Shown here: positions 1-7,748 of the stretch, in pieces | Layout: each line of letters begins with the position of its first letter | Numbering within the stretch: position 1 is the first letter of the stretch | NCBI RefSeq assembly: GCF_900215205.1 | Contig: NZ_OBDY01000002.1 | Span: forward strand, 19,867-83,866 | Source of the DNA: Paractinoplanes atraurantiacus | GTDB taxonomy: Bacteria > Actinomycetota > Actinomycetes > Mycobacteriales > Micromonosporaceae | Length of the DNA: 64,000 nt | Reading direction: 5' to 3' | Notes under the pieces: model-generated | Seen by the model: only the letters and a program-made list of their open reading frames with translations | What the model was told of the DNA's origin: nothing | Database searches by the model: none | Translations under genes and position numbers: made by a program

Positions 1-34
1 GCCGCCCGTTGGGACGCCTTCCGCGTCGCCCGTC

Positions 35-1477
35 GTGCCGCCTTCCTCGCCGCCTGTCGTGCCGCCTCTAGCCGCAACCCATGCGCAGCACTCCGCGGCC
101 GCCCTCGAGAAGCCTGCGGGGCCGCGCGCCGTGCCCGATAGTGATCGCGCACAGGCGTCCGCGCCGCGCGTTGTGCCGGTGAGCGACCGAGCGGTGATGG
201 ACGGCCGAGCGGTTGTCGCCCCACGGCTGGGAACCGGGTCTGATCACGGGCGCGGTGTGGCTCGGGTCGCCGGGAGGAGCGGGCACCCCTCCGAGCAGGC
301 GGCAGCGGGGGATAGACACCCGACGGCGGCCGAGCGGCCGGGTGTGGAAGGCGCGGTGGCCGAGCGGCCGGGTGTGGAAGGCGCGGTGGCCGAGCGGCCG
401 GGTGTGGAAGGCGCGGTGGCCGAGCGGCCGGGTGTGGAAGGCGCGGCGGCCGAGCGGCCGGGTGTGGAAGGCACGGTGGCCGAGCGGCCGGGTGTGGAAG
501 GCACAGTGGGTGAGCGGCCGGGTGTGGAAGGCGCGGCGGTGGCCGAGCGGCCGGGTGTGGAAGGCACGGTGGGTGAGCGGTCGGGTGGGGAAGGCGCGGC
601 GGGCCGGCGGGCGGTTGCGGAAGGCGCGGCGGGCGGTGAACTTGCGGGTGGCGTTGCCGTTGTCACTGGAGCGGGTGCCGGGCTCGGGCGTGCGATGGCG
701 CTCGGGCTCGCCGCCTCCGGCTACGGCGTTGTGGCCGTCGATCTCGATGCTGAAAGTGCTGAAGCCTGTGCCACCCAGGCGCTGGCCTACGGGGTGGCCG
801 CCCGGGCCATGGCGGCCGATGTGCGTGATCCGCGGTTTCTGGAGCGGATCGTGGCTGCCGCCGGGGAGCTCGGCGCCTCTGGCGGTCCCACGGTGCTGGT
901 CAACAGCGTGGCCGGCTGGGTGGCTGAGCGTTATCCGGATTCTGAAGCGTGGGTGCCGCCCACTCTCGACCTGACCGATGCCACGCTTTTGAGTCAGCTC
1001 GTGCTCGAACCTATGCGCTCGCGCGGCGGCGGCGCGATCGTCAACGTCATCGCCGGCGGCGCGGGCACGGACCAGGAGGCGCGCCTGATCCGTTTCACCG
1101 CGACGTTCGCCCCGGTGGCCCGGCGATTCGACGTCCGGGCGATGTGCGTCACCGCCGACCGGTTGATCGTTCCGGCCACCGATGTCCTGGCCGCCGTCCT
1201 GGACCTGATCCACCGCGGCGACCCGGGCGCGATCGTCGAGCTGCGCGGCAGCCGTGCGGCCCGCTTGGACACCGGCGGCGCGGCGGGCCGCTCGGGTAGC
1301 GGCGGCTGGGTGGGTCGTTCGGGCGGCGGCAACGGAGAGGGCCGTTCGGGTAGCGGCGGCTGGGTGGGTCGTTCGGGCGGCAGCGACGGAGAGGGCCGTT
1401 CGGGCAGCGGCGGCTGGGCGGGGCGTTCGGGCGGTGGCGGACGGGTGGGGGTTCGGGCACTGTTCGCGCGTCGGTGA
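35..1477 (+). CDS. SDR-like oxidoreductase with repeat-coded N- and C-terminal extensions, catalytic residues missing
   Basis: The middle of this protein (about residues 205-410) is a short-chain dehydrogenase/reductase fold: a Gly-rich nucleotide motif (TGAGAGLG), an acidic residue after beta-2 (VAVDLD), an NNAG-like stretch (VNSVAG) and the segment LIRFTATFAPVARRF typical of actinobacterial SDRs. The Tyr-x3-Lys catalytic pair expected just before that segment is absent, and the region after it is short, so activity is doubtful; two small in-frame losses would explain it. The first 200 residues are low-complexity and contain ten decapeptides of type AERPGVEGAV; the C-terminus has three 18-residue Gly/Ser-rich units. 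No start codon lies between the repeats and the SDR core, so some repeat must be translated if the gene is expressed. GTG at 35 is the first start in view, but the frame is open to the window edge, so the true 5' end may lie outside. Confidence 0.6.
   Translation: MPPSSPPVVPPLAATHAQHSAAALEKPAGPRAVPDSDRAQASAPRVVPVSDRAVMDGRAVVAPRLGTGSDHGRGVARVAGRSGHPSEQAAAGDRHPTAAERPGVEGAVAERPGVEGAVAERPGVEGAVAERPGVEGAAAERPGVEGTVAERPGVEGTVGERPGVEGAAVAERPGVEGTVGERSGGEGAAGRRAVAEGAAGGELAGGVAVVTGAGAGLGRAMALGLAASGYGVVAVDLDAESAEACATQALAYGVAARAMAADVRDPRFLERIVAAAGELGASGGPTVLVNSVAGWVAERYPDSEAWVPPTLDLTDATLLSQLVLEPMRSRGGGAIVNVIAGGAGTDQEARLIRFTATFAPVARRFDVRAMCVTADRLIVPATDVLAAVLDLIHRGDPGAIVELRGSRAARLDTGGAAGRSGSGGWVGRSGGGNGEGRSGSGGWVGRSGGSDGEGRSGSGGWAGRSGGGGRVGVRALFARR
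331..633 (+). repeat. 30-bp minisatellite, ten units, in frame
   Basis: Ten tandem 30-bp units lie head to tail; the first three (331-420) are identical by eye, later ones diverge by a few bases, and a 3-bp insertion at 541-543 keeps the frame. On the + strand frame of the SDR-like gene each unit encodes a decapeptide of type AERPGVEGAV. All other frames are also open, so openness alone does not prove coding. There are no spacers, so this is not a CRISPR array. Confidence 0.95.
1286..1447 (+). repeat. 54-bp tandem repeat, three units, in frame
   Basis: Three consecutive 54-bp units (1286-1339, 1340-1393, 1394-1447) encode an 18-residue motif beginning GRSGSGGW at the C-terminus of the SDR-like protein. 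The third unit has diverged at its end. The gene thus carries two unrelated in-frame repeats flanking the folded domain. Confidence 0.9.
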
Positions 1478-1507
1478 AGGGCTGAGAGGTTGTTTCTCGG
1501 GCTTCGG

Positions 1508-1550
1508 CCGAGGGTGGCGTGGAGGCCGCCCTCGGTCTTTTGTGTTTTTC
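1508..1550 (+). terminator. Rho-independent terminator after the SDR-like gene
   Basis: An 11-bp stem (1508-1518 with 1525-1535, one G-T pair) and a 6-base loop are followed by a T-rich run (TCTTTTGTGTTTTT). It starts about 30 bases after the stop codon, the usual place for an intrinsic terminator. Confidence 0.85.
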
Positions 1551-1707
1551 GAGGGTGACCACTGAAGCGGCCGGAACGTCGGTGAGCAGGGTGAGTTGCA
1601 GCCGGCCGGTCGCTGCGGCGGGGGCCGTCAGGGTTTGGCGGGGAGGCTCATCTCCGTACCGAATCTTGTTTCGGCGGTAAAAACTGCGTTTCAGACTCGC
1701 CAAGATC

Positions 1708-1745
1708 TAGTACGAACGGGCCATGCGCGCTAGTCCGAACGGGCA
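1708..1745. repeat. 15-bp direct repeat in the intergenic region before the RpiR gene
   Basis: CTAGTACGAACGGGC (1708-1722) recurs with one mismatch at 1731-1745, a 23-bp period, about two helical turns. It lies in the roughly 500-bp gap (1478-1981) before the RpiR regulator. Same-face spacing could suit a dimeric regulator. Apart from this repeat, the terminator and the promoter-like elements nearer the gene, I see nothing else in the gap. Confidence 0.4.
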
Positions 1746-1911
1746 CGAAGCGTCGGGTGAAAGAGCCACCGCAAAACCGGTCAAATGTGGACGCGTGATG
1801 GCGGTCACGTCGTAAAGAACATTTCCGGATTGATGACTGTCAAGTGGTTGCGGCGTAACACGCGTTCATCGGCGCAGGTCAGGTAACGGTTTGAAAACTT
1901 CGCCCACAGTC

Positions 1912-1945
1912 TTGACACGGAGGGGCCTTCAGTAAGAACTTTTAC
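1912..1945 (+). promoter_or_regulatory. Possible promoter/operator of the RpiR gene
   Basis: TTGACA at 1912-1917 matches a -35 box. Downstream lies the imperfect palindrome GTAAGAACTTTTAC (1932-1945), with arms GTAA and TTAC. No convincing -10 box is visible at standard spacing. RpiR-family proteins often regulate themselves and their neighbours, so the palindrome is a plausible operator; this is inference. Confidence 0.35.
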
Positions 1946-1981
1946 CGCGACAGTAAACAGTCCTTCCTGAAGGGATGGCCA

Positions 1982-2959
1982 ATGGGCGAGCCGGAGATGG
2001 ACGGCACCGCGTCGACCGCGGTCGTCGACTCCCTGGTTCGTGGCGAGCCGGTCGTCCCGACGGTCGAGAGCGCTGCTGACCAGGTGTCGGTGCTCGTGCG
2101 CGTGCGATCGTTGCTGCCGGAGTTCACGGGGGCTCTGCGGCGCGTCGCCGAGCAGGTGCTGACCGATCCGGCGGCGGCCTCGAGGGCCACCATCGTCGAG
2201 CTCGCCGAGCGCAGCGGCACCTCGCCCGCGACCGTCACGCGGTTCTGCCGGGCGCTCGGCTTCGACGGCTATGCCGATCTGCGGCTGGGGATCGCGGCCG
2301 AGACGGGACGGGCGCGCAGCGCCGGCTGGACCGTCGACATCGGCCGCGAGATCCAGCCCAGCGACCCGCTCTCGCGGGTGCTGGGGCAGATCATGGCGGC
2401 CGACACGCAGGCCATGCACGACACCGCCGCGCTGCTCGATCTGGCCGAGGTCGAGCGGGCCGCGGTCGCCATCGCCGCCGCACCCCGCGTCAACATCTTC
2501 GGGGCCAGCGGCAGTGCCCTGGTCGGCGAGGAGATGCAGTTCAGCCTGCACCGCATCGGAGTGCCGGCGTGGGCCTGGACCGACGTCCACAACGGGCTCG
2601 CCAGCGCCGCGCTCTCCCGGCCCGGCGACGTCGCGCTCGGCATCTCGCACAGCGGACAGACCGGCGAGACCATCGAGCTGCTGGCCGAGGCCAGCAGCCG
2701 GGGCGCCACCACCATCGCCCTGACCAGCTTTCCGCGTTCGCCGCTGGCCGAGCTGGCCGACATCGTCCTTCTCACCGCCACCCAGGCCACGACCTTCCGG
2801 CCGGACGCGCTCAGCGCCCGCCATCCCCAGCTGGTCGTGCTCGATCTGCTCTACGTCGCCGTCGCGCAGCGCACCCACGAGCGCTCGCACGCCGCCTTCC
2901 AGCGCACCGCGCAAGCCGTGCACGGTCACAAGGCCGCCAAGGACGGCAGCCCCACATGA
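1982..2959 (+). CDS. MurR/RpiR-family transcriptional regulator with SIS domain
   Basis: A 325-residue regulator. Residues about 35-110 form the RpiR helix-turn-helix domain (ATIVELAERSGTSPATVTRF). Residues about 150-290 form a SIS sugar-phosphate domain (FGASGSALVGEEMQ; GISHSGQTGETIELL). Family members bind phosphosugars such as GlcNAc-6-P or MurNAc-6-P and control sugar import. It lies 71 bp upstream of, and codirectional with, two sugar ABC importer sets, so it is probably their local regulator. The ATG at 1982 follows the purine-rich GAAGGGATGG. The first 30 residues are poorly conserved. Confidence 0.9.
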   Translation: MGEPEMDGTASTAVVDSLVRGEPVVPTVESAADQVSVLVRVRSLLPEFTGALRRVAEQVLTDPAAASRATIVELAERSGTSPATVTRFCRALGFDGYADLRLGIAAETGRARSAGWTVDIGREIQPSDPLSRVLGQIMAADTQAMHDTAALLDLAEVERAAVAIAAAPRVNIFGASGSALVGEEMQFSLHRIGVPAWAWTDVHNGLASAALSRPGDVALGISHSGQTGETIELLAEASSRGATTIALTSFPRSPLAELADIVLLTATQATTFRPDALSARHPQLVVLDLLYVAVAQRTHERSHAAFQRTAQAVHGHKAAKDGSPT

Positions 2960-3030
2960 TCTCCGCCGGTCACCGGCGGTGCACCAGCGACAAAACCCCC
3001 ACACATAAAAAACTCCCCTCTGGAGGAAGC

Positions 3031-4335
3031 GTGAAGCGCAAGATCGCGGTCGCCGCGGCACTCGCTGCGACGCTGCTCGCCGCCGCCTGCGGCTCGAACG
3101 AAGACTCACCTACTACCTCCGCATCCGGCAAGGTCGACGGCGCCGGCAAGACCCTCAAGGTCTGGCTGATGGTCGACGCGCAGACGGCGTGGAAAGACGT
3201 CGTCGACAACGCGAGCAAGCGCTTCACCGAGGCCACCGGCGCCCAGGTCAACGTCGAGTACCAGCAGTGGGCCAACCACCTGACCAAGCTGGACGCCACC
3301 CTGGCCGGCACCGACGTGCCGGACGTGATCGAGCTGGGCAACAGCGAGTTCCCCAAGTACGTCTTCAGCGGCGGCTTCGCGGCGATCAACCCGGCCGACT
3401 ACGAGAACTCGGGCACGTGGCTCGCGGGTCTCAAGGGCGCCTGCGACTTCGAGGGCAAGACCTACTGCGTGCCCTACTACGCCGGCGCGCGCCTGCTGAT
3501 CTACCGCACCGACCTGTTCAAGGAGGCCGGCCTCGCGGCCCCCAAGACGTACGACGACTTCCTGGCCGCGGCCGAGAAGATCCAGACCGCGAAGAAGTCG
3601 GACCCGAAGTTCGGCGCCGTCTACATGCCCGGTCAGTACTGGTACGCGGCGATGAGCTGGGTCAAGTCGACCGGCGGCGACATCGCCAAGCAGGACGGCG
3701 ACAAGTGGGTCGGCCAGCTCTCGCAGCCGGCCTCGATCGAGGGCCTGCAGCGCTGGGTCGACATGGTCAAGAAGTACTCGAAGGCCGACCCCACCAAGAA
3801 CGAGAACGAGCAGGCCGGCATCTTCGCGCAGGGCACCTCGGCCATGTTCTACGGCAACGCGTGGGAGCAGGGCTCGGCCGAGGAGGTCAAGAAGGACCCC
3901 AACGACGAGAACTCGCCGCTGGTTCCGACCAAGGTCAAGGGCAAGCTGGCCACCGCGGCCATGCCGGAGATCCCCTCCTTCCTGGGCGGCTCGAACCTCG
4001 GCGTGGCCGAGAAGAGCCAGAACAAGGAGCTGGCGGCCCAGTGGATCAAGGCCTTCACCGACAGCCAGTCGATGGACGGCCTGATCAAGGCGAACGCGCT
4101 GCCGAACTCGACCGCGCTGCTGGACAAGGCCGCCGCGGCCAACCCGGCGCTGGCCCCGGCCGCGCAGGCGGCCAAGGACAGCTGGTTCACCCCGAACGCC
4201 GAGAAGTGGGCTGACGTCGAGAAGGGCGCGGTGCTGCAGACGATGCTCACCGACATCCTGACCGGCAAGAAGTCGGTGGCCGACGGCGCCAAGTGGGCCG
4301 ACGACCAGATCAACGCGACGCTCAACGAGAGCTGA
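3031..4335 (+). CDS. Sugar ABC transporter substrate-binding lipoprotein (DasA-like)
   Basis: A 434-residue extracellular solute-binding protein of family 1. It has a lipoprotein signal peptide (lipobox LAAAC, Cys about residue 20), then the typical body with KVWLMVDAQTAWKDVV and DVPDVIELGNSEFPKYV. The GTG at 3031 is chosen because GGAGGA lies 4 bases upstream and the signal peptide begins there; the open frame upstream belongs to no protein signal. It leads an operon with two permeases (4392, 5354). By eye it resembles the diacetylchitobiose binder DasA, and the neighbouring NgcE-like set supports an amino-sugar or chito-oligosaccharide substrate, but the ligand is not proven. Confidence 0.9.
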   Translation: MKRKIAVAAALAATLLAAACGSNEDSPTTSASGKVDGAGKTLKVWLMVDAQTAWKDVVDNASKRFTEATGAQVNVEYQQWANHLTKLDATLAGTDVPDVIELGNSEFPKYVFSGGFAAINPADYENSGTWLAGLKGACDFEGKTYCVPYYAGARLLIYRTDLFKEAGLAAPKTYDDFLAAAEKIQTAKKSDPKFGAVYMPGQYWYAAMSWVKSTGGDIAKQDGDKWVGQLSQPASIEGLQRWVDMVKKYSKADPTKNENEQAGIFAQGTSAMFYGNAWEQGSAEEVKKDPNDENSPLVPTKVKGKLATAAMPEIPSFLGGSNLGVAEKSQNKELAAQWIKAFTDSQSMDGLIKANALPNSTALLDKAAAANPALAPAAQAAKDSWFTPNAEKWADVEKGAVLQTMLTDILTGKKSVADGAKWADDQINATLNES

Positions 4336-4340
4336 GGCCT

Positions 4341-4368
4341 GTGGCGCCGCCCGCGAGGGCGGCGCCAC
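4341..4368 (+). other. Perfect 12-bp stem-loop with GCGA tetraloop between binding-protein and permease genes
   Basis: GTGGCGCCGCCC (4341-4352), loop GCGA and GGGCGGCGCCAC (4357-4368) form a perfect hairpin with a GNRA-type loop, 5 bases after the binding-protein stop. There is no T-run. Such hairpins after a binding-protein gene usually block 3' exonucleases or partly terminate, so the binding protein is made in excess over its permeases; this role is inferred from position. Confidence 0.7.
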
Positions 4369-4391
4369 GCTTCCTGGAAGGGAACCCGCTG

Positions 4392-5354
4392 ATGTCCGTC
4401 GTCGAATCACCGGCGACCCGCCCGGCTGCTCCAGCTCCGATTCGGCCGGCGGCCAGCAAGAAACGCAAATCGGATAAGACCCCTTGGCTGCTGGCGATTC
4501 CGGCCCTCGTCCTGCTGGCCGGGCTGCTCGGCTATCCGCTGGTCCGGATGGTGGTCCTGTCCTTCCAGAACATGCGGCTGCGCGAGCTGCTCAGCGGCGC
4601 CACGCCGCCGTGGGTGGGCTTCGACAACTACACCAAGGTGCTCACGGACAGCGTGTTCTGGGGCGTGACCGGCCGTACGGTCGCCTTCACCATCGTCTCG
4701 GTGTTGATCTCCGTCGTGCTCGGCCTGTCCATCGCCCTGCTCATGCGGCGGGTGACGCGTGGCGTACGGCTGTTCATGGTCGTCGCCATGATGTTCGTCT
4801 GGGCGCTCCCGCAGCTGGTGGCCGCGCAGATCTTCCGGTGGATGACCGACTCCGACTTCGGCGTCGTGAACTACCTGATCGACAAGATTCCGGGCGTCGA
4901 CTACGCGAACCACAGCTGGTTCGTGAACCCGTGGCAGGGCTGGTCGGTGATCACCACGCTGGTGGTCTGGGCCGGCATCCCGTTCCTGGCCATCACGCTG
5001 AACGCGGGCCTCACCCAGGTGCCGAAGGAGCTGCTCGAGGCGGCGACGATGGACGGCGCGACGCCCTGGCAATCACTGCGCAACATCATCCTCCCGATCT
5101 TGAAACCCTTGATCACTATCGTCACCACGCTTTCGGTGATCTGGAACTTCGGGCTCTTCACACAGGCGTGGGTGCTGCGCGACGGTCATCCTGAGCCGTC
5201 GTTCCAGACCCTGGCGACGTACTCGTACACGCAGGCCTTCGGGCAGTCCCGGTACAGCCTGGGCTCGGCCATCGCGGTGATCACCGTGATTCTGATGCTC
5301 GGCGTGATGGTCTTCTACATCCGCCAGATGTTCAAGATCGGTGAGGTGGAGTGA
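4392..5354 (+). CDS. Sugar ABC transporter permease (MalF type)
   Basis: A 320-residue inner-membrane permease. A basic cytoplasmic N-terminus is followed by about six membrane segments. The EAA loop that contacts the ATPase is clear near residue 215 (EAATMDGATPWQSLRNIILP). The ATG at 4392 is preceded by GGAAGGG; the open frame reaches further upstream but crosses the intergenic hairpin. It forms a heterodimer with the next permease, whose ATG overlaps this stop (TGATG). No ATPase gene is in the cluster; in streptomycetes MsiK energises several such importers from elsewhere. Confidence 0.92.
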   Translation: MSVVESPATRPAAPAPIRPAASKKRKSDKTPWLLAIPALVLLAGLLGYPLVRMVVLSFQNMRLRELLSGATPPWVGFDNYTKVLTDSVFWGVTGRTVAFTIVSVLISVVLGLSIALLMRRVTRGVRLFMVVAMMFVWALPQLVAAQIFRWMTDSDFGVVNYLIDKIPGVDYANHSWFVNPWQGWSVITTLVVWAGIPFLAITLNAGLTQVPKELLEAATMDGATPWQSLRNIILPILKPLITIVTTLSVIWNFGLFTQAWVLRDGHPEPSFQTLATYSYTQAFGQSRYSLGSAIAVITVILMLGVMVFYIRQMFKIGEVE

Positions 5355-6247
5355 TGGTCGCCGTCGCCCCGGTGATGAAGAAGAGACGCGCCAAGAGCGC
5401 CGACGACGGCGTGCTCACCGTCGGCCGCAGCAAGGCCGGCACGATCGCGGCCAACACCGCCGGGATCCTGTTCTCGATCTTCATGCTGTTCCCGGTCTAC
5501 TGGGTGCTCAACACCGCGTTCAAGCCGGCCAACGAGGTCCTCTCGCTGGAGCCGACGCTGCTGCCGAAGAACCCGACCTTCGACAACTTCCTGTCGGCGT
5601 TCAAGGCGCCGCTGTTCCTGGAGAACATGCTCAACGGCGTGATCATCACGTTGCTGGCGGTGGCCGGCGCGCTGGTCGTGGGCTTCCTGGCCGCGCTGTC
5701 GATCGCCCGGTTCAAGTTCTACGGCCGCAAGTCGATCATCCTGGTCATCCTCGTGGTGCAGCTGATCCCGTTCATCTCGTTGCTCATCCCGCTGTTCCTG
5801 ATGCTTCAGCAGGCCAAGTTGACCAACAGCCTCATCGGTGTGAGCATCACCTACCTTGTGCTGATCCTGCCGTACACCGTGTGGACACTTCGCGGCTTCA
5901 TCTCGGGCATCCCGCGTGAGCTCGACGAGGCCGCGCTGATCGACGGCTGTACCCGGGCCCAGGTCTTCTGGCGCATCATCCTCCCGCTGACCGGCCCCGG
6001 CCTGGTGGCCACCAGCGTCTACGGGTTCATCCAGGCCTGGAACGAATTCATCATCATCAACACGCTCAACAGCCCGGACAAGCAGAACCTGATGGCCTGG
6101 CTGCTGCAGAACCAGACGACCCGCGGTACCGCCTGGGGCCCCCTCATGGCCGGTGCGATCATCACCTCGATCCCGGTGGTGATCTTCTTCCTGATCATCC
6201 AGCGCAACATCGCCACCGGTCTCACGGCCGGCGCGGTCAAGGGCTGA
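5354..6247 (+). CDS. Sugar ABC transporter permease (MalG type)
   Basis: A 297-residue permease with about six membrane segments and the EAA loop ELDEAALIDGCTRAQVFWRI. The ending QRNIATGLTAGAVKG is the usual C-terminus of MalG-type permeases. Its ATG overlaps the stop of the previous permease by one base, implying translational coupling; the purine-rich GAGGTGGAG precedes it. GTG at 5351 is an alternative start that would add one residue. With 3031 and 4392 it makes a complete importer except for the ATPase. Confidence 0.92.
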   Translation: MVAVAPVMKKRRAKSADDGVLTVGRSKAGTIAANTAGILFSIFMLFPVYWVLNTAFKPANEVLSLEPTLLPKNPTFDNFLSAFKAPLFLENMLNGVIITLLAVAGALVVGFLAALSIARFKFYGRKSIILVILVVQLIPFISLLIPLFLMLQQAKLTNSLIGVSITYLVLILPYTVWTLRGFISGIPRELDEAALIDGCTRAQVFWRIILPLTGPGLVATSVYGFIQAWNEFIIINTLNSPDKQNLMAWLLQNQTTRGTAWGPLMAGAIITSIPVVIFFLIIQRNIATGLTAGAVKG

Positions 6248-6273
6248 TCACAAACACAACCTGAGGAGATGTT

Positions 6274-7713
6274 GTGACCGATATTTTCGCCAAGCCCGAG
6301 CTGGACCGCCGTACGCTGCTGCGTCGTGCCGCCGCCGTCGGCCTGCTCGCCACCCCCGCGGTCGGCATGCTCAGCGCCTGTGTGGGCGGTGGGTCCGACG
6401 ACAGCGACTCCGAGCAGGCCACCGGCACCAAGTCGGCGGACAACCCGCTCGGCATCGACCCGAAGGCCGGCGTGGAGATCGTGATCTTCAACGGCGGTCT
6501 CGGCACCGCGTACGCCACCGACGTGGACACCCCGCTGTTCAACAAGAAGTGGCCGGACGCCAAGGTCACCTACTCGGCGACCGAGCAGATCTCGACGGTC
6601 ATCCAGCCCCGGATCAACGCCGGCAACCCTCCGGACATGATCAACAACTCGGGCTCGAACCTGATGGACTTCGGCGCGATCGTCAAGGCCGGCCAGGCCG
6701 CCGACCTGACCGACCTGTTCGCGGCCCCGTCGCTGGACATCCCGGGCAAGACCGTGGCCGAGACCCTGGTGCCGGGCGCGGTCGAGCAGGGCAGCTACGA
6801 CGGCAAGCCGTTCGCGATGAACTACTCGTACACCGTGTTCGGTCTCTGGTACAACAAGGCGCTGTTCGCCAAGAACAACTGGACGGTCCCGACCACCTGG
6901 GCCGAGTTCACCGCCCTGTGCGACAAGATCAAGGCGGCCGGCATCACGCCGTTCGGCTACGCGGGCGCCAACGCGTCGTACTACATGGTCCGTGCCCTGC
7001 TCACCAGCGCCGGCAAGATCGGCACCGAGCAGGTCCTCAAGGACATCGACAACCTGAAGGAAGGCGCCTGGCAGAACGACGCCATCAAGCAGGCGGCGCA
7101 GGCCTGGGGCGAGATCGGCAACAAGTACATCAACAAGACGTTCCTCGGCCTCAAGCACACCGAGGTCCAGCTTCAGCAGAACCAGGACAAGGTCGCGTTC
7201 TACCCCTGCGGCTCCTGGCTCGAGAACGAGCAGGCCAAGGACACCCCGCCCGGCTTCGAGTACGCGATCGCCGCGTACCCGAGCGTGACGGCGGCCGACA
7301 AGCTCCCGGCTCCGGCCATCAACGCCGCGGCCGGCGAGATCTACTTCGCGGCGGCCAAGGGCAAGAACCCGGCCGGTGGCAAGGAGTACCTGCGCACGAT
7401 GCTCTCCAAGGAGGCGGCGCTGGGCTTCACCAAGCTCACCAAGTCGCTTACGGTGGTGGCGGGCGCCTCCGACGGTGTCACCATCTCGCCCGGTCTGACC
7501 AGCGCCAACGACGCGGTCACCAAGGCCGGCAAGGACATCTTCATGGGCTACCTGTTCGACACCTGGTACAAGAAGCTCGACGACGAGTCCCGCGGTGCCG
7601 TCAACGACCTGATGTTCAAGGGCGGGGACGCGCAGAAGTTCTGCGACCGGATGGAGAAGGCGTCCCAGGCGGTTGCCAAGGACTCCTCGGTCACCAAGTT
7701 CACCCGTAGCTGA
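6274..7713 (+). CDS. ngcE: N-acetylglucosamine/diacetylchitobiose-type ABC binding lipoprotein (NgcE-like)
   Basis: A 479-residue solute-binding protein. The N-terminus holds a twin-arginine stretch (DRRTLLRRAA), a hydrophobic segment and a lipobox (MLSAC), so it is probably Tat-exported and lipidated. The block NPLGIDPKAGVEIVIFNGG and the overall length match the NgcE family of actinobacterial N-acetylglucosamine/chitobiose importers. The GTG at 6274 follows GAGGAGA. It sits 26 bp after the first permease set, so the two importers may be cotranscribed, and it precedes ngcF and ngcG-like permeases. Specificity is inferred from family resemblance. Confidence 0.85.
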   Translation: MTDIFAKPELDRRTLLRRAAAVGLLATPAVGMLSACVGGGSDDSDSEQATGTKSADNPLGIDPKAGVEIVIFNGGLGTAYATDVDTPLFNKKWPDAKVTYSATEQISTVIQPRINAGNPPDMINNSGSNLMDFGAIVKAGQAADLTDLFAAPSLDIPGKTVAETLVPGAVEQGSYDGKPFAMNYSYTVFGLWYNKALFAKNNWTVPTTWAEFTALCDKIKAAGITPFGYAGANASYYMVRALLTSAGKIGTEQVLKDIDNLKEGAWQNDAIKQAAQAWGEIGNKYINKTFLGLKHTEVQLQQNQDKVAFYPCGSWLENEQAKDTPPGFEYAIAAYPSVTAADKLPAPAINAAAGEIYFAAAKGKNPAGGKEYLRTMLSKEAALGFTKLTKSLTVVAGASDGVTISPGLTSANDAVTKAGKDIFMGYLFDTWYKKLDDESRGAVNDLMFKGGDAQKFCDRMEKASQAVAKDSSVTKFTRS

Positions 7714-7748
7714 TCTTTGTACGGCAACAAGTAGGACGGTAGAGCGCC

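Noticed and set aside
331-633. Regular 30-bp repeats resembling a CRISPR array
   Set aside because: The units are contiguous with no spacers and no cas genes are present; they are a tandem minisatellite.
68-1213. Minus-strand frame across the repeats with His/Arg-rich repeats
   Set aside because: The plus frame contains an SDR domain; the minus frame has no recognisable fold and is open only because the repeats lack stops.
2569-3030. Long N-terminal extension of the first binding protein
   Set aside because: It overlaps the RpiR gene in another frame, is Arg/His-rich nonsense, and the lipoprotein signal peptide starts at GTG 3031 with a good ribosome site.
3000-6280. DasR (dre-type) operators near the importer genes
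   Set aside because: I looked for the TGGTCTAGACCA-like palindrome before both binding-protein genes and saw none.
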